The position numbers were made by a program, and so were the translations under genes. A stretch of DNA of 64,000 nt from positions 86,360 to 150,359 of the forward strand of contig NZ_QAJR01000020.1 in assembly GCF_003852545.1 (NCBI RefSeq). The letters run 5' to 3'. This document shows positions 44,016 to 53,136 of the stretch, one piece after another. The DNA comes from Acidovorax sp. FJL06. GTDB taxonomy: Bacteria > Pseudomonadota > Gammaproteobacteria > Burkholderiales > Burkholderiaceae_C. The notes beneath the pieces are model-generated. The model was given only the letters and a program-made list of their open reading frames with translations. It was not told the origin of the DNA and ran no database searches. Every line of letters starts with the position of its first letter. Position 1 is the first letter of the stretch.

Positions 44016-47000
44016 TCAAGGATGCGCGGGCCCCGCCCGCACCCGCGCCAGCGCCTCGGGCACATCGCGCCACGCCGGGCGGCCCGGCGCGTAGCGCTGG
44101 CGCAGGTAGTGCGCCAGGTCGGTCACCTGCGCATCGCTGAGCGCGTGGCCGAACGCGGGCATGAAGCCGATGTCGCGCGCTGCAGGCTCGCGGATGCCGT
44201 GCACGATGGCCTGCAACAGGTTGTCGGGCCGGTCGCTGTGCAGGTTGCTGTTGAGCGCGAGTGGAATGTTCACGCCCAGCAGCTTCGGCCCGTCGCCGTC
44301 GTGGTGGCAGGCGGCGCAGGCGCCGTTGAACAGGCGCTGCGCGGGGCCGGGCGGGGGTGCGAGTGCGGCGGCCTGGGCCACGGCCGCCAGAGCCGTAGCC
44401 TCGCGGGCCTGCACCGCGTCGGCGGCAGGCTCGGTGGCGGCATGGAACGATGCGAGGTAGCTGGCCATGGCGCGGATGTCCTCGTCCGGCAGCTGCGCCA
44501 GTTCGCGCACCACGGGCGCCATGGGGCCCGAGGCGCTGCCGTGCTGCGCGCTGTGGCCGTGGCGCAGGTAGGCGTAGAGCGACTCGGTGCTCCACGGCAC
44601 GGGTGCCTTCGACAAGCCGGTGAGCGCGGGCGCCTCCCAACCGTCGACCAGCGCGCCCGACAGGAACGCCGCCCCGCCCTGCTCCGCACCCAGGGCGTTG
44701 CGCGGCGTGTGGCAGGCGCCGCAGTGACCCACGCCCTGCACCAGGTAGGCGCCCCGGTTCCATTCGGGTGGGCGGGTGGGGTCGGGCTTCCAGGGCGTGG
44801 CGTCGTGGAACAGCGCATTCCAGCCGGCCATGAGTGGGCGCACGCTGAACGGGAAGGCCAGCTCGGTCTTCGGTACCTCGGACCGCACCGCAGGCTGCGC
44901 CATCAGGTAGGCATACAGCGCGGTGAGGTCGTCGTCGCCCATCTTCGCGAACGAGGTATACGGGAACGCCGGGTACAGGTGCCGGCCATCGCGCGAGATG
45001 CCTTCGCGCATCGCACGCTGGAAGGCGCTGAAGGACCACTGGCCGATGCCGGTTTCGGCGTCGGGCGTGAGGTTGGTGGTGTAGACCTTGCCAAAGGGGG
45101 TGTCCATGGCACGGCCACCCGCGTTGGGCGTGCCGCCCGGTGCGGTGTGGCACACCACACAGTCGCCTGCGGCTGCCAGCAACCGGCCCCGCTCGATGGT
45201 GGCGGCGTTGTAGACCGAGGCCCCTGCAGTCTGCACCACGGGGGCGATGGAGGGGCGCCAGCCCAGCAGTGCTGCGCCCATGGCCAGGCCACCGGCGGCC
45301 AAGGCCAGGGCACGCGCCCAAGGGCTGCGTTGTGCGGGCCACATGGCCCTGGCGGGCACGGCAGGCGCTGGCAGCGCCAGGGTGGGCAACACCTCGGCTT
45401 GTTCTGCGGAGGGGCTGCTGCCCGCCGCCGTCTCGCCCGCCCCACCGGGCAGGGGATTCAACCCGGCGCGCACCACCTCGGGCGTGAAGGGCGGCGCGCG
45501 AAAGCGCACGCCGGTCGCGTCGAAGATCGCGTTGGCGATGGCCGCCGTGCCGGGCACCGACGACGATTCCCCCGAGCCCAGCGGCGCCTCGTCCTGCCGG
45601 GGCATGTGCATGACCTCGATGACGGGCACCTCGCGGAAGCTCAGAATGGGGTAGCTGCCCCATTCGCGGTTGTCCACGGCCTGCTTCACGGGCTCGAAGG
45701 TCACCTGCTCCTTGAGCGCGCGGCTGGCGGTCTGCAGCACGTTGCCGTGCACCTGCTGCTCCACGCCCGCCGGGTTGACCATGAGGCCTGCGTCATGCCC
45801 CACGACCACGCGGCGCACATGCACCTCGCCGGTCTTTGTGTTGACCTCCACATCGGCCACCCAGGCGGCCCAGGCCGCGCCAAAGCCAGGCCACTTGCTG
45901 TGGATGTAGCGGGCGTAGGCAAAGCCCTGGCCTTGCACCCAGTCGCCGTCACTGCCGCCGTCCAGCGCACGCTGCTGCGGGCCGGTGCGGCGCACCCAGC
46001 CTGCTTTTTCGGCGGTGGCCTGCACCAGTTCTGAGGCACGCGGGTCGTTGAGCAGTTGCAGGCGAAACTGCACCGGGTCCACCCCCGCGGCCGTGGCCAG
46101 CTCGTCCACATACGACTCGTGCGCGAAGGAGTTGGGCAGCGCGGACACGCCACGCAGCCACGATGCGCGCACGATGGGCGGCATGTCATTGACCGCCACG
46201 CGCAGGTTGTCGTACTGGTAGGGCGGGCGGGCCGTGCGGTCGCCCATCTCGTAGGCCTGGGCCACGGGCTCGATGGTGCGCGTAAGCAACAAGGCCAGCG
46301 TGGGCGCACCGTTGGACGGGTACGACGTTTCGAAGTCGTAGGCCGCCACGGTGCCATCGGCGTTGAGCCCGCCGCGCACCTGCATGAGCTGGGCCGTTCC
46401 CTTGGGCTCCCACAGGTGCTCCTGCTCGCGCGTGAGCTGCACGCGCACCGGGGCGCCCACGGCGCGCGAAAGCAGCGCGGCATCGGCCGCCACGTCATCG
46501 GCGCCGTTGCGGCCGTAGCAGCCGGCCGCCTCCATGCGGATGAGGTCGATGTCCACATCGCCCATGCCCATGAGGCAGGCCAGGTCGGCGCGCAGCACGT
46601 GCGGGTTCTGCGTGCCGGCCCACACCGTCATGCGCGGGCGGCCGGTTGCATCGTCCGGCGCCCGCCATTCGGCCACCGCGCACGAGGGGCCGATGGAGCC
46701 GTGCATCTGGTAGGGCCACACGTAGGTGCGCGGCATGGGTTGGTCGGCCGCGGCCAGGGCCGCGTCCACATCGCCCTCGTCCACCAGGCGGCGCTGGGTG
46801 GCGGGGTTGGCGCGGATGGCCTGCTCCAGCGCTTCGGGACTGTCCTGGCGCGGAAAGCCCGGCCAGTCTTTCCAGTGCACGCGCAGCTCGCGCAGGGCCT
46901 GCTCGGCCTGCTCCTCGCGCTCGGCGACGATGCCCACGAAGTCGCGGACCACCACCACCGCGCGGATGCCGGGGATGTGGGCGATGGACGACTGGTCCAC

Positions 47001-47693
47001 CGATGCGAGCGTGTTGCCGATGAAGTCGCCATGGTCCGCCCCCGCATAAGGCGGGCGCACCACGCGGCCATGCAGCATGCCGGGCACGCGCATGTCGTGC
47101 ACAAAGACCAGCTCGCCGCTGACCTTGGCGGGGATGTCCACGCGCGGCACCGACTGGCCCACCACGCGATAGTCGGCCGTGGGCTTGGTGGGCGTGGATT
47201 CATCCAGCTCCAGCACCACATGGCGGCCTGCCAGCAGCGCGCCGCAATTCACGGACTGCCCCGCCTCTGCAGCCTGCGCCACCAGCCAGTGGCGCGCCTG
47301 GGCGGCAGCAATGCGCAGCGGCTTGGCGTGGATCTGGATGGAGGCGCTCGCAATCGTGGCGCCCTGGTTGGGCGCGCGCGTGGTGTCGCCCAGCACCATG
47401 TTCACCTGGGCCAGGGCCACGTCCAGCTCTTCGGCCACGATCTGCGCCAGGGCCGTGCGGATGCCGGTGCCCAGGTCCACATGGCCGTTCTGCGCGGTCA
47501 CGCTGCCGTCGTCCCACACGGCGATCAGGATCTCCACGCCCTCGGCCGGGTTGCCGGCCACCAGCGCGGGCTGTCCCTTCACCGGCGGGGGCGCGGGCGG
47601 CGGGTTGCGCACCACCAGCAGCACGCCGTCGGCCGCATGGAAGTCGGCGCGGGTCTGCGGAGTGTGGGCGCGCAGGGAGGGGATCGTGCTCAT
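44016..47693 (-). CDS. molybdopterin-binding hydroxylase subunit fused to tri-haem cytochrome c (NicB-like)
   Basis: 1225 residues. Residues ~1-760 form an aldehyde oxidase/xanthine dehydrogenase large subunit of the nicotinate/isoquinoline dehydrogenase kind (DGSVTAQNGHVDLGTGIRTALAQI; NQGATIASASIQIHAKPLR; EAAGCYGRNGADDVAADAALLS; PLGSGESSSVPGTAAIANAIFDATG). A membrane helix follows (~791-812, WARALALAAGGLAMGAALLGW), then three c-type haem motifs CVVCH (~843), CGACH (~989) and CAACH (~1124). This matches Pseudomonas NicB, which hydroxylates nicotinate at C6 with electrons passed to cytochromes. Start overlaps the upstream [2Fe-2S] subunit gene by four bases. The exact substrate is inferred. 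Confidence 0.88.
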   Translation of the reverse strand: MSTIPSLRAHTPQTRADFHAADGVLLVVRNPPPAPPPVKGQPALVAGNPAEGVEILIAVWDDGSVTAQNGHVDLGTGIRTALAQIVAEELDVALAQVNMVLGDTTRAPNQGATIASASIQIHAKPLRIAAAQARHWLVAQAAEAGQSVNCGALLAGRHVVLELDESTPTKPTADYRVVGQSVPRVDIPAKVSGELVFVHDMRVPGMLHGRVVRPPYAGADHGDFIGNTLASVDQSSIAHIPGIRAVVVVRDFVGIVAEREEQAEQALRELRVHWKDWPGFPRQDSPEALEQAIRANPATQRRLVDEGDVDAALAAADQPMPRTYVWPYQMHGSIGPSCAVAEWRAPDDATGRPRMTVWAGTQNPHVLRADLACLMGMGDVDIDLIRMEAAGCYGRNGADDVAADAALLSRAVGAPVRVQLTREQEHLWEPKGTAQLMQVRGGLNADGTVAAYDFETSYPSNGAPTLALLLTRTIEPVAQAYEMGDRTARPPYQYDNLRVAVNDMPPIVRASWLRGVSALPNSFAHESYVDELATAAGVDPVQFRLQLLNDPRASELVQATAEKAGWVRRTGPQQRALDGGSDGDWVQGQGFAYARYIHSKWPGFGAAWAAWVADVEVNTKTGEVHVRRVVVGHDAGLMVNPAGVEQQVHGNVLQTASRALKEQVTFEPVKQAVDNREWGSYPILSFREVPVIEVMHMPRQDEAPLGSGESSSVPGTAAIANAIFDATGVRFRAPPFTPEVVRAGLNPLPGGAGETAAGSSPSAEQAEVLPTLALPAPAVPARAMWPAQRSPWARALALAAGGLAMGAALLGWRPSIAPVVQTAGASVYNAATIERGRLLAAAGDCVVCHTAPGGTPNAGGRAMDTPFGKVYTTNLTPDAETGIGQWSFSAFQRAMREGISRDGRHLYPAFPYTSFAKMGDDDLTALYAYLMAQPAVRSEVPKTELAFPFSVRPLMAGWNALFHDATPWKPDPTRPPEWNRGAYLVQGVGHCGACHTPRNALGAEQGGAAFLSGALVDGWEAPALTGLSKAPVPWSTESLYAYLRHGHSAQHGSASGPMAPVVRELAQLPDEDIRAMASYLASFHAATEPAADAVQAREATALAAVAQAAALAPPPGPAQRLFNGACAACHHDGDGPKLLGVNIPLALNSNLHSDRPDNLLQAIVHGIREPAARDIGFMPAFGHALSDAQVTDLAHYLRQRYAPGRPAWRDVPEALARVRAGPAHP

Positions 47694-48196
47694 GCCCCGG
47701 CCTCCCGCATCAGCACGGCCGCGCGCTGCACGGCGCGGATGATCTCCACATGCGTGCCGCAGCGGCACAGGTTGGCCGAGAGTTCGCGGCGGATGGCGGC
47801 CTCGTCGGGGTCGGGGTTTCGCTCCAGCAGGGCCACGGCCATCATCACCATGCCGTTCAGGCAATAGCCGCACTGCGCGGCCTGCGCGTCGATGAAGGCC
47901 TGCTGCACCGGGTGCAGGCCGTGGTGGTTGCCGCAGCGTGCAGGCAGCCCCTCCAGCGTGGTCACCTCACGGCCCGCCACGCCCTGCGCCGGGATCACGC
48001 AAGCCCGCGCAGCCACACCGTCCACCAACACCGTGCACGCGCCGCACTGGCCCAGGCCGCAGCCGTACTTGGGACCGTTGAGCGCGAGGTCGTTGCGCAG
48101 CACATGCAGCAGCGTGGCGCTGGCGGCCGGGGCGGCAGGCAGGACGCAGGGCTGGCCATTGACGGTGACGGAAGCGCTGTGGGCGGTGGTGTGCAT
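47690..48196 (-). CDS. [2Fe-2S] subunit of molybdenum hydroxylase (NicA-like)
   Basis: 168 residues with the two-cluster small-subunit pattern: plant-type cluster Cys46, Cys51, Cys54, Cys66 (YGCGLGQCGACTVLVDG, ARAC) and second cluster Cys109, Cys112, Cys144, Cys146 (QCGYCLNGMVM, NLCRCG). It passes electrons from the molybdenum centre to the cytochrome part of the large subunit. No FAD subunit gene is present, as in NicAB-type enzymes. Stop and next start overlap (ATGA), indicating coupled translation. Confidence 0.93.
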   Translation of the reverse strand: MHTTAHSASVTVNGQPCVLPAAPAASATLLHVLRNDLALNGPKYGCGLGQCGACTVLVDGVAARACVIPAQGVAGREVTTLEGLPARCGNHHGLHPVQQAFIDAQAAQCGYCLNGMVMMAVALLERNPDPDEAAIRRELSANLCRCGTHVEIIRAVQRAAVLMREAGA

Positions 48197-48219
48197 GGGG
48201 GTGAAAAAACTCCAGCTCT

Positions 48220-49392
48220 TCAGCGTTTCAGCGCCCCGCTGCGGGTGTACATCTCCAGGTCCACAAAGTTCGAGCCATTGTGGTTGCCCGGGCCGTACTG
48301 CAGCGGAAAGTCGCCGACCTTGGTCGTGCCCATGTCTTCCAGGGCCTTGATGAAGCCTTCGCGCGTGAGGGCGCGGCCCGCGCGCCTCAGGCCCTCCACG
48401 AACACGCGCGCGGCGATGTAGCCCTCCAGCATGGTGTAGCTGTCGATCTTCTCGCCGGCGTCGGCGCGGTCCTTGCGGTAGTCGGCCACGATGGGCATGC
48501 GGCTGGCCTGGGGCGACGGCACGATGCTGGCCGTGACCAGGCCTTCGATGCCGCCGTTCAGGCGCTGGGCCGAGCCCGGCGCATCGGTGATGCCCACTGA
48601 GATGGTGTACAGCGGCGACGCGGCACCGGCTGCGCGGTAGTCGCGCAGGAACACCTCGACCATCTTGCCGGCCATGATCATCACCACCGCGCCGGGCTGG
48701 GCCTTGGTGAGCTGCGCCACCTGCGCCTTGGCATCGGTGGCGGCGATCTCCAGGGGCACGGACTCGACCACCTGGACCTTCAAGCCCTGCGCGATCTGCA
48801 GGCAGGTGTCGAGGTTGGATTTTCCGAAGGCACTGTTCTGGTAGATGACGGCGATGTTGTGGATGCCCAGCGTGGCCAGGTGGCCCACGATCTTGCGCAG
48901 CTCGGTCTCGTAGCTGGCGCGCACGTGGAACAGGTAGCGGTTGTGCGCGGTGCGGAACGAGGTGGTGCCCACCAGCGGCGCGAACATGGGCACGCCCGCC
49001 TTCTCGGCCAGGGGCATGGCGGCGATCAGGTTGCCCGTGGCGACATAGCCGATGAGGGCGAAGACCTTGTCCTCGTCGATCAGCTTGGCCGTGTTCTCCG
49101 CCGTTTTCTTGGGCTCGTAGGCGTCGTCGTGCGAGACCAGCTCCAGCGTGCGGCCCTGCACGCCGCCGCTCTTGTTGACCTTGTCGAACACCAGGGCAAT
49201 GCCCGCCTTGTAGTCCACCCCGAAGTCCTTGGCCGGCCCCGTGAAAACGGCCGACTGCCCCACCTTGATGCGGGTGTCCGTCACCCCGGTCTCGGCGGCC
49301 GCCGGACCCGCCCAGGCCCACCCTGCCGCCGCCAGGCCCACCATGGCAGTCCGGCGGTCGGTGCATCCATCCTCCACTCCTCGACACTTCAT
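48220..49392 (-). CDS. branched-chain-type ABC transporter substrate-binding protein
   Basis: 390 residues from an ATG preceded by AAGGAGCACTAC. Signal peptide with an RR pair (TDRRTAMVGLAAAGWAWAGPAAAE), then Peripla_BP_6 pattern: TRIKVGQSAVFTGPAKDFGVDYKAGIALVFDKVNKSGGVQGR, and YEPKKTAENTAKLIDEDKVFALIGYVATGNLIAAMPLAEKAGVPMFAP. A periplasmic receptor for amino acids or, commonly, aromatic acids. Located between the ABC transporter genes and the molybdenum hydroxylase genes, so probably part of the same uptake/catabolism unit. Confidence 0.9.
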   Translation of the reverse strand: MKCRGVEDGCTDRRTAMVGLAAAGWAWAGPAAAETGVTDTRIKVGQSAVFTGPAKDFGVDYKAGIALVFDKVNKSGGVQGRTLELVSHDDAYEPKKTAENTAKLIDEDKVFALIGYVATGNLIAAMPLAEKAGVPMFAPLVGTTSFRTAHNRYLFHVRASYETELRKIVGHLATLGIHNIAVIYQNSAFGKSNLDTCLQIAQGLKVQVVESVPLEIAATDAKAQVAQLTKAQPGAVVMIMAGKMVEVFLRDYRAAGAASPLYTISVGITDAPGSAQRLNGGIEGLVTASIVPSPQASRMPIVADYRKDRADAGEKIDSYTMLEGYIAARVFVEGLRRAGRALTREGFIKALEDMGTTKVGDFPLQYGPGNHNGSNFVDLEMYTRSGALKR

Positions 49393-49521
49393 GTAGTGCT
49401 CCTTACATCAAAGGCGAAAGTTTCCGTGCGGGCGCAGGCATCGTGCAAGGGCTTGAAGCGGTGTTTTTGTAACCAAAGGCACACGTGGGCCACACGCCAC
49501 ACGCGCCCATTGGCAACAGGT

Positions 49522-50268
49522 TCAGACACTCAGATAGGCGCGCCGCACCTCGTCGTTGGCCGCCAGCTCGGCCATGCTGGCCTGGTAGCGGATCTGGCCC
49601 TTTTCCAGCACATAGGCGCGGTCGGACACCAGCTCGGCAAAGTGCATGTTCTGCTCGGACAGCAGGATGCTCACGCCCTGCTCCTTCAGCTCCAGGATCA
49701 TGTGCGCCATCTGCTCCACGATGACGGGGGCCACGCCTTCGGAGGGCTCGTCCAGCAGCACCAGGTAGGGGTTGCCCATGAGCGTGCGGGCCACGGTCAG
49801 CATCTGCTGCTCGCCGCCGCTCATGCGGCCGCCGGGGCGCTGGGGCATCTCGCCCAGGTTGGGGAAGAGCGTGAACAGGCGCTCGGGCGTCCACAGCGGG
49901 GCTGCCGTGCCATCGGGCCAGCGGCGCTCGGGCTGGCGACCCACCTCCAGGTTCTCCATCACCGTGAGGTCGGTGAACACGCGGCGGTCTTCGGGCACAA
50001 AGCCCAGGCCCAGGCGCGCGGCTTCGTGCGGGTCGCTTTTGGACAGCTCCCGGCCCATGAAGTGGATGCTGCCCTTGCGTTTGGCGAGCATGCCCATCAG
50101 CGTTTTGAGCGTGGTGGATTTGCCCGCTCCGTTGCGGCCCATCAACGCCACCACTTCACCCCGCCGAACCTCCAGGTCCACGTCGTACAGGATCTGTGCG
50201 GCGCCGTACCAGGCCTGCAGGCCCTGGGCCTTGAGCAGCACTTCTTTGGTTTCACTCGTCATGGTCAT
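49522..50268 (-). CDS. livF: ABC transporter ATP-binding protein LivF type
   Basis: 248 residues: Walker A GRNGAGKSTTLKTLMG, signature GGRMSGGEQQMLTVARTLMGNP, Walker B YLVLLDEPSEGVAP, H-loop SILLSEQNMHFA. The LivF-typical GLGFVPEDRRVFTDLTVMENL is present. One of two ATPases of a branched-chain-type importer. The frame overlaps livG by four bases (ATGA). Confidence 0.94.
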   Translation of the reverse strand: MTMTSETKEVLLKAQGLQAWYGAAQILYDVDLEVRRGEVVALMGRNGAGKSTTLKTLMGMLAKRKGSIHFMGRELSKSDPHEAARLGLGFVPEDRRVFTDLTVMENLEVGRQPERRWPDGTAAPLWTPERLFTLFPNLGEMPQRPGGRMSGGEQQMLTVARTLMGNPYLVLLDEPSEGVAPVIVEQMAHMILELKEQGVSILLSEQNMHFAELVSDRAYVLEKGQIRYQASMAELAANDEVRRAYLSV

Positions 50269-51062
50269 GCCGTCTCCACAGCGGCAGCCGGGGCGGACGC
50301 GGCTGTTTTCTTCTCAAACGTCTTGCCGGTGCCGAAGTAGACCTCCTGCACCTTGGGGTGGTCGCGCAGCGCGAGGGGCTTGCCCTCGGCGATCAGGCGG
50401 CCGCGCGCCAGCACGATCATGCGGTCGGCATACGCAAACACCACGTCCATGCTGTGCTCGGTGAACAGCACGGCCATGCCGCGGTCGATCACCAACTGCT
50501 TGGTGAGCGCCATGAGTTCATTGCGCTCCTTGGGCGCCATGCCGGCCGTGGGCTCGTCCATGAGCAGCAGCTTCGGGCTGTTGGCCATGGCGATGGCCAG
50601 CTCCACCCGCTTGACGTCGCCATAGGCGAGCACGCTGCAGGGGCGGTCGGCCTGGGCCTTCATGCCCACCTGGTCCAGCAGGGCCAGGGCCTCGTCACGC
50701 TTGTGGTCCGAGGCCTTGCGGAACATGGAGAACAGGCGGCTGTCGTGCGAGATCAGCGCCATCTGCACGTTCTCCACCACCGTGAGCGAGGCAAACGTCT
50801 CGGCGATCTGGAAGGTGCGGCCCACGCCCATGCGCCAGATGTCGCGCGGCTTGCGGCCCACGAGCTCCTGGCCGTTGAGCAGGATGGAGCCCACGTCGGC
50901 GGCCAGCTGGCCATTGACCATGTTGAAGGTGGTGGACTTGCCGGCACCGTTGGGGCCGATGAGTGCCAGCAGCTCGCCAGCCGCCAGCTCGAAGTGGATG
51001 CCATCCACCGCCTTCACGCCGCCAAAGGACTTGCCCAGGCCAGAGACTTTGAGCAGGCTCAT
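50265..51062 (-). CDS. livG: ABC transporter ATP-binding protein LivG type
   Basis: 265 residues: Walker A GPNGAGKSTTFNMVNG, LivG-type GRTFQIAETFASLTVVENVQMAL, Walker B KLLLMDEPTAGMAPKERNEL, and VLFTEHSMDVVFAYADRMIVLARGRLIAEG. The classical ABC signature (LSGG) is replaced by SVLAYGDVKRVELAIAMA, i.e. SVLAYGD, a departure from the usual LSYGxQR of LivG proteins. Overlaps the permease gene by four bases. Confidence 0.93.
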   Translation of the reverse strand: MSLLKVSGLGKSFGGVKAVDGIHFELAAGELLALIGPNGAGKSTTFNMVNGQLAADVGSILLNGQELVGRKPRDIWRMGVGRTFQIAETFASLTVVENVQMALISHDSRLFSMFRKASDHKRDEALALLDQVGMKAQADRPCSVLAYGDVKRVELAIAMANSPKLLLMDEPTAGMAPKERNELMALTKQLVIDRGMAVLFTEHSMDVVFAYADRMIVLARGRLIAEGKPLALRDHPKVQEVYFGTGKTFEKKTAASAPAAAVETA

Positions 51063-52969
51063 GCCGTGCCCTCCTGCTTGTTGATATCGGCTTCACGCTT
51101 GTTGTCGACAAGCTGCTTGATGGCGCCAGCAATGCCCTGCGGGAACAGCAGCACCAGGATCAGGATGATGGCGCCCAGCATGGCGCGCCAGTAGTCGGTG
51201 TTGCGCGCCACGGTGTCGTGCAGCCAGGTGAAGGTGACGGCCCCGACCACCGGGCCGGCCAGTGTCTGGATGCCGCCCAGCAGCACCATCACCAGGCCAT
51301 CGACCGACTTGCCCACATGCAGCGCCTCGGGCGAGATGCTGCCCTTGGAGAAAGCGAACAGCGCCCCGCCCAGGCCGGCGAACACGCCGGCAATCACAAA
51401 GGCCGTCCACTGCATGCGCTTCACGTCGATGCCGATCGCGTCCGCGCGCAGCACCGAATCACGCCCCGCGCGCAGCGCATAGCCAAACGGCGAGAACAGC
51501 ACGCGGCGCAGCAGCAGCACGCTCCCCGCCACCAGGGCCAGGGTGAGGAAGTAGTAATTGCGCTTGTCCGACAGCCACTGCGCGGGCCACACGCCCGTGA
51601 GGCCGTTGCTGCCGCCCGTGAAGCCGTCCCACTGGTAGCAGATGGCCCAGGTGATCTGCGCGAAGGCCAGCGTCAGCATGGCCAGGTACACGCCCGACAG
51701 CCGCACGCAGAACCAGCCGTAGAGCAGCGCGCCGGCCGCTGCGGCCAGCGGCGCCAGCACCAGGGCCAGCTCCATCGGGATGCCGGCCGAGCGCACCAGC
51801 AGCGCCGCGGCATAGGCCCCCAGGCCAAAGTACGCCGCATGGCCGAAAGAGTGCATGCCCGCCGGGCCCATGATGAAGTGCAGGCTGGCCGCGAACAGCG
51901 CAGCGATCAGCAGGTCGATCATCAGCACCGTGAGGTAGGGCGATCCGGTCGTCACGAAGGGCAGCACCACGAGCACGGCCACCAGAGCGGCAGCGCCGAT
52001 CTTGTACCAGGGCGGCGATGCGCGCAGTGGCGCCTCAGGAATGCCGGTGTTGCGGCTAGCGGCCTGGGCTTTGCCCATCAGCCCCCAGGGGCGCACCACC
52101 AGCACCACGGCCATGACCAGGAATTCAACCACCAGCGTGAGCTTGGAGAACGAGACGCTGTAGCCGAAGATCTCCACCACGCCCAGCCAGATGCACACCG
52201 CCTTGATCTCGGCAATGAGCAGCGCGGCCACATAGGCCCCCGGGATGGAGCCCATGCCCCCCACCACCACCACCACAAACGCGGCGCCGATGGTGTTGAG
52301 GTCCATCTCCAGCGTGGCGGGTTCGCGCGGCAGCTGCAATGCGCCGCCCAGACCCGCTAGCAGGGCACCGAGCGCAAACACCGCCGTGAACAGCCAGGCC
52401 TGGTTCACGCCCAGCGCGCTCACCATCTCGCGGTCCTGCGTGGCGGCGCGCACCAGCGTGCCCCAGCGGGTGCGGGTGAGCAGCAGCCACAACAGGCCCA
52501 GCACCACCGGCCCCACCACAATCAGGAACAGGTCATACGAGGGGAACTGGCGGCCCAGGATGTTGACCGAACCCGACAGGCCCGGGGCGCGCGGCCCGAG
52601 CAGCTCTTCCGGCCCCCAGAACCAGAGCGCGGCGTCCTTGATGACCAGCACCAGTGCAAACGTGGCCAGCAGCTGGAACAGCTCGGGCGCCTTGTAGATG
52701 CGGCGCAGCAGCACCACCTCCACCAGCGCGCCCAGCGCCCCCACCACCACGGCCGCAAGCAGCAGCGCGGGCCAGAAGCCCAGGCCCGTGCCCAGCTTGG
52801 CCACCAGCGAATAGGCCACGTAGATGCCCACCATGAAAAACGAGCCATGCGCAAAGTTGACGATGCGCGTGACACCGAAGATCAGCGAAAGCCCGGCGCC
52901 CACCAGGAACAGCGAAGACGCACCCGCCAGTCCATTGAGTAGCTGAACGATAAAACTCGAAAAACTCAT
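51059..52969 (-). CDS. fused LivH-LivM branched-chain-type permease
   Basis: 636 residues joining two permeases normally encoded separately. LivH part ~1-290: LLNGLAGASSLFLVGAGLSLIFGVTRIVNFAHGSFFMVG, GGMGSIPGAYVAALLIAEIKAV. LivM part ~320-636: SLHFIMGPAGMHSFGHAAYFGLGAYAAALLV, RAGRDSVLRADAIGIDVKRMQWTAFVIAGVFAGLGGALFAF, VMVLLGGIQTLAGPVVGAVTFTWLHD. About sixteen to eighteen membrane helices. It would form the whole membrane channel with LivG and LivF. Confidence 0.93.
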   Translation of the reverse strand: MSFSSFIVQLLNGLAGASSLFLVGAGLSLIFGVTRIVNFAHGSFFMVGIYVAYSLVAKLGTGLGFWPALLLAAVVVGALGALVEVVLLRRIYKAPELFQLLATFALVLVIKDAALWFWGPEELLGPRAPGLSGSVNILGRQFPSYDLFLIVVGPVVLGLLWLLLTRTRWGTLVRAATQDREMVSALGVNQAWLFTAVFALGALLAGLGGALQLPREPATLEMDLNTIGAAFVVVVVGGMGSIPGAYVAALLIAEIKAVCIWLGVVEIFGYSVSFSKLTLVVEFLVMAVVLVVRPWGLMGKAQAASRNTGIPEAPLRASPPWYKIGAAALVAVLVVLPFVTTGSPYLTVLMIDLLIAALFAASLHFIMGPAGMHSFGHAAYFGLGAYAAALLVRSAGIPMELALVLAPLAAAAGALLYGWFCVRLSGVYLAMLTLAFAQITWAICYQWDGFTGGSNGLTGVWPAQWLSDKRNYYFLTLALVAGSVLLLRRVLFSPFGYALRAGRDSVLRADAIGIDVKRMQWTAFVIAGVFAGLGGALFAFSKGSISPEALHVGKSVDGLVMVLLGGIQTLAGPVVGAVTFTWLHDTVARNTDYWRAMLGAIILILVLLFPQGIAGAIKQLVDNKREADINKQEGTA

Positions 52970-53010
52970 CTAAGTCTCCGCGGCGCAACCTGCGCACCGC
53001 CCACAGCCTA

Positions 53011-53133
53011 TGAAACCGGCGCGGCCTCAGCGAGGGCCGCCGCGCAAGGGCCGCCCCGCCGCGCTGGCGGCGTCCCCCTTCCCGCGCGCAGCGCGAGAGA
53101 AGGGGGAAGCGGCGCAGCCGCTCAGGGGGATGC
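53011..53133. repeat. copy F of the stop-codon-associated repeat
   Basis: Starts TGAAACCGGCGCGGCCTCAG, includes CCGCGCAAGGGCCGCCCCGC, hairpin TTCCCGCGCGCAGCGCGAG, ends CGCTCAGGGGGATGCC three bases before the receptor-gene stop codon (minus strand). Near-identical to copy A over most of its length. It separates the receptor gene from the permease gene in the transport operon. Confidence 0.85.
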
Positions 53134-53136
53134 CAC

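Noticed and set aside
46056-47867. 603-codon plus-strand frame opposite the molybdenum hydroxylase gene
   Set aside because: Antisense shadow with His/Arg/Gly-rich translation; the opposite strand encodes a complete molybdopterin-binding domain.
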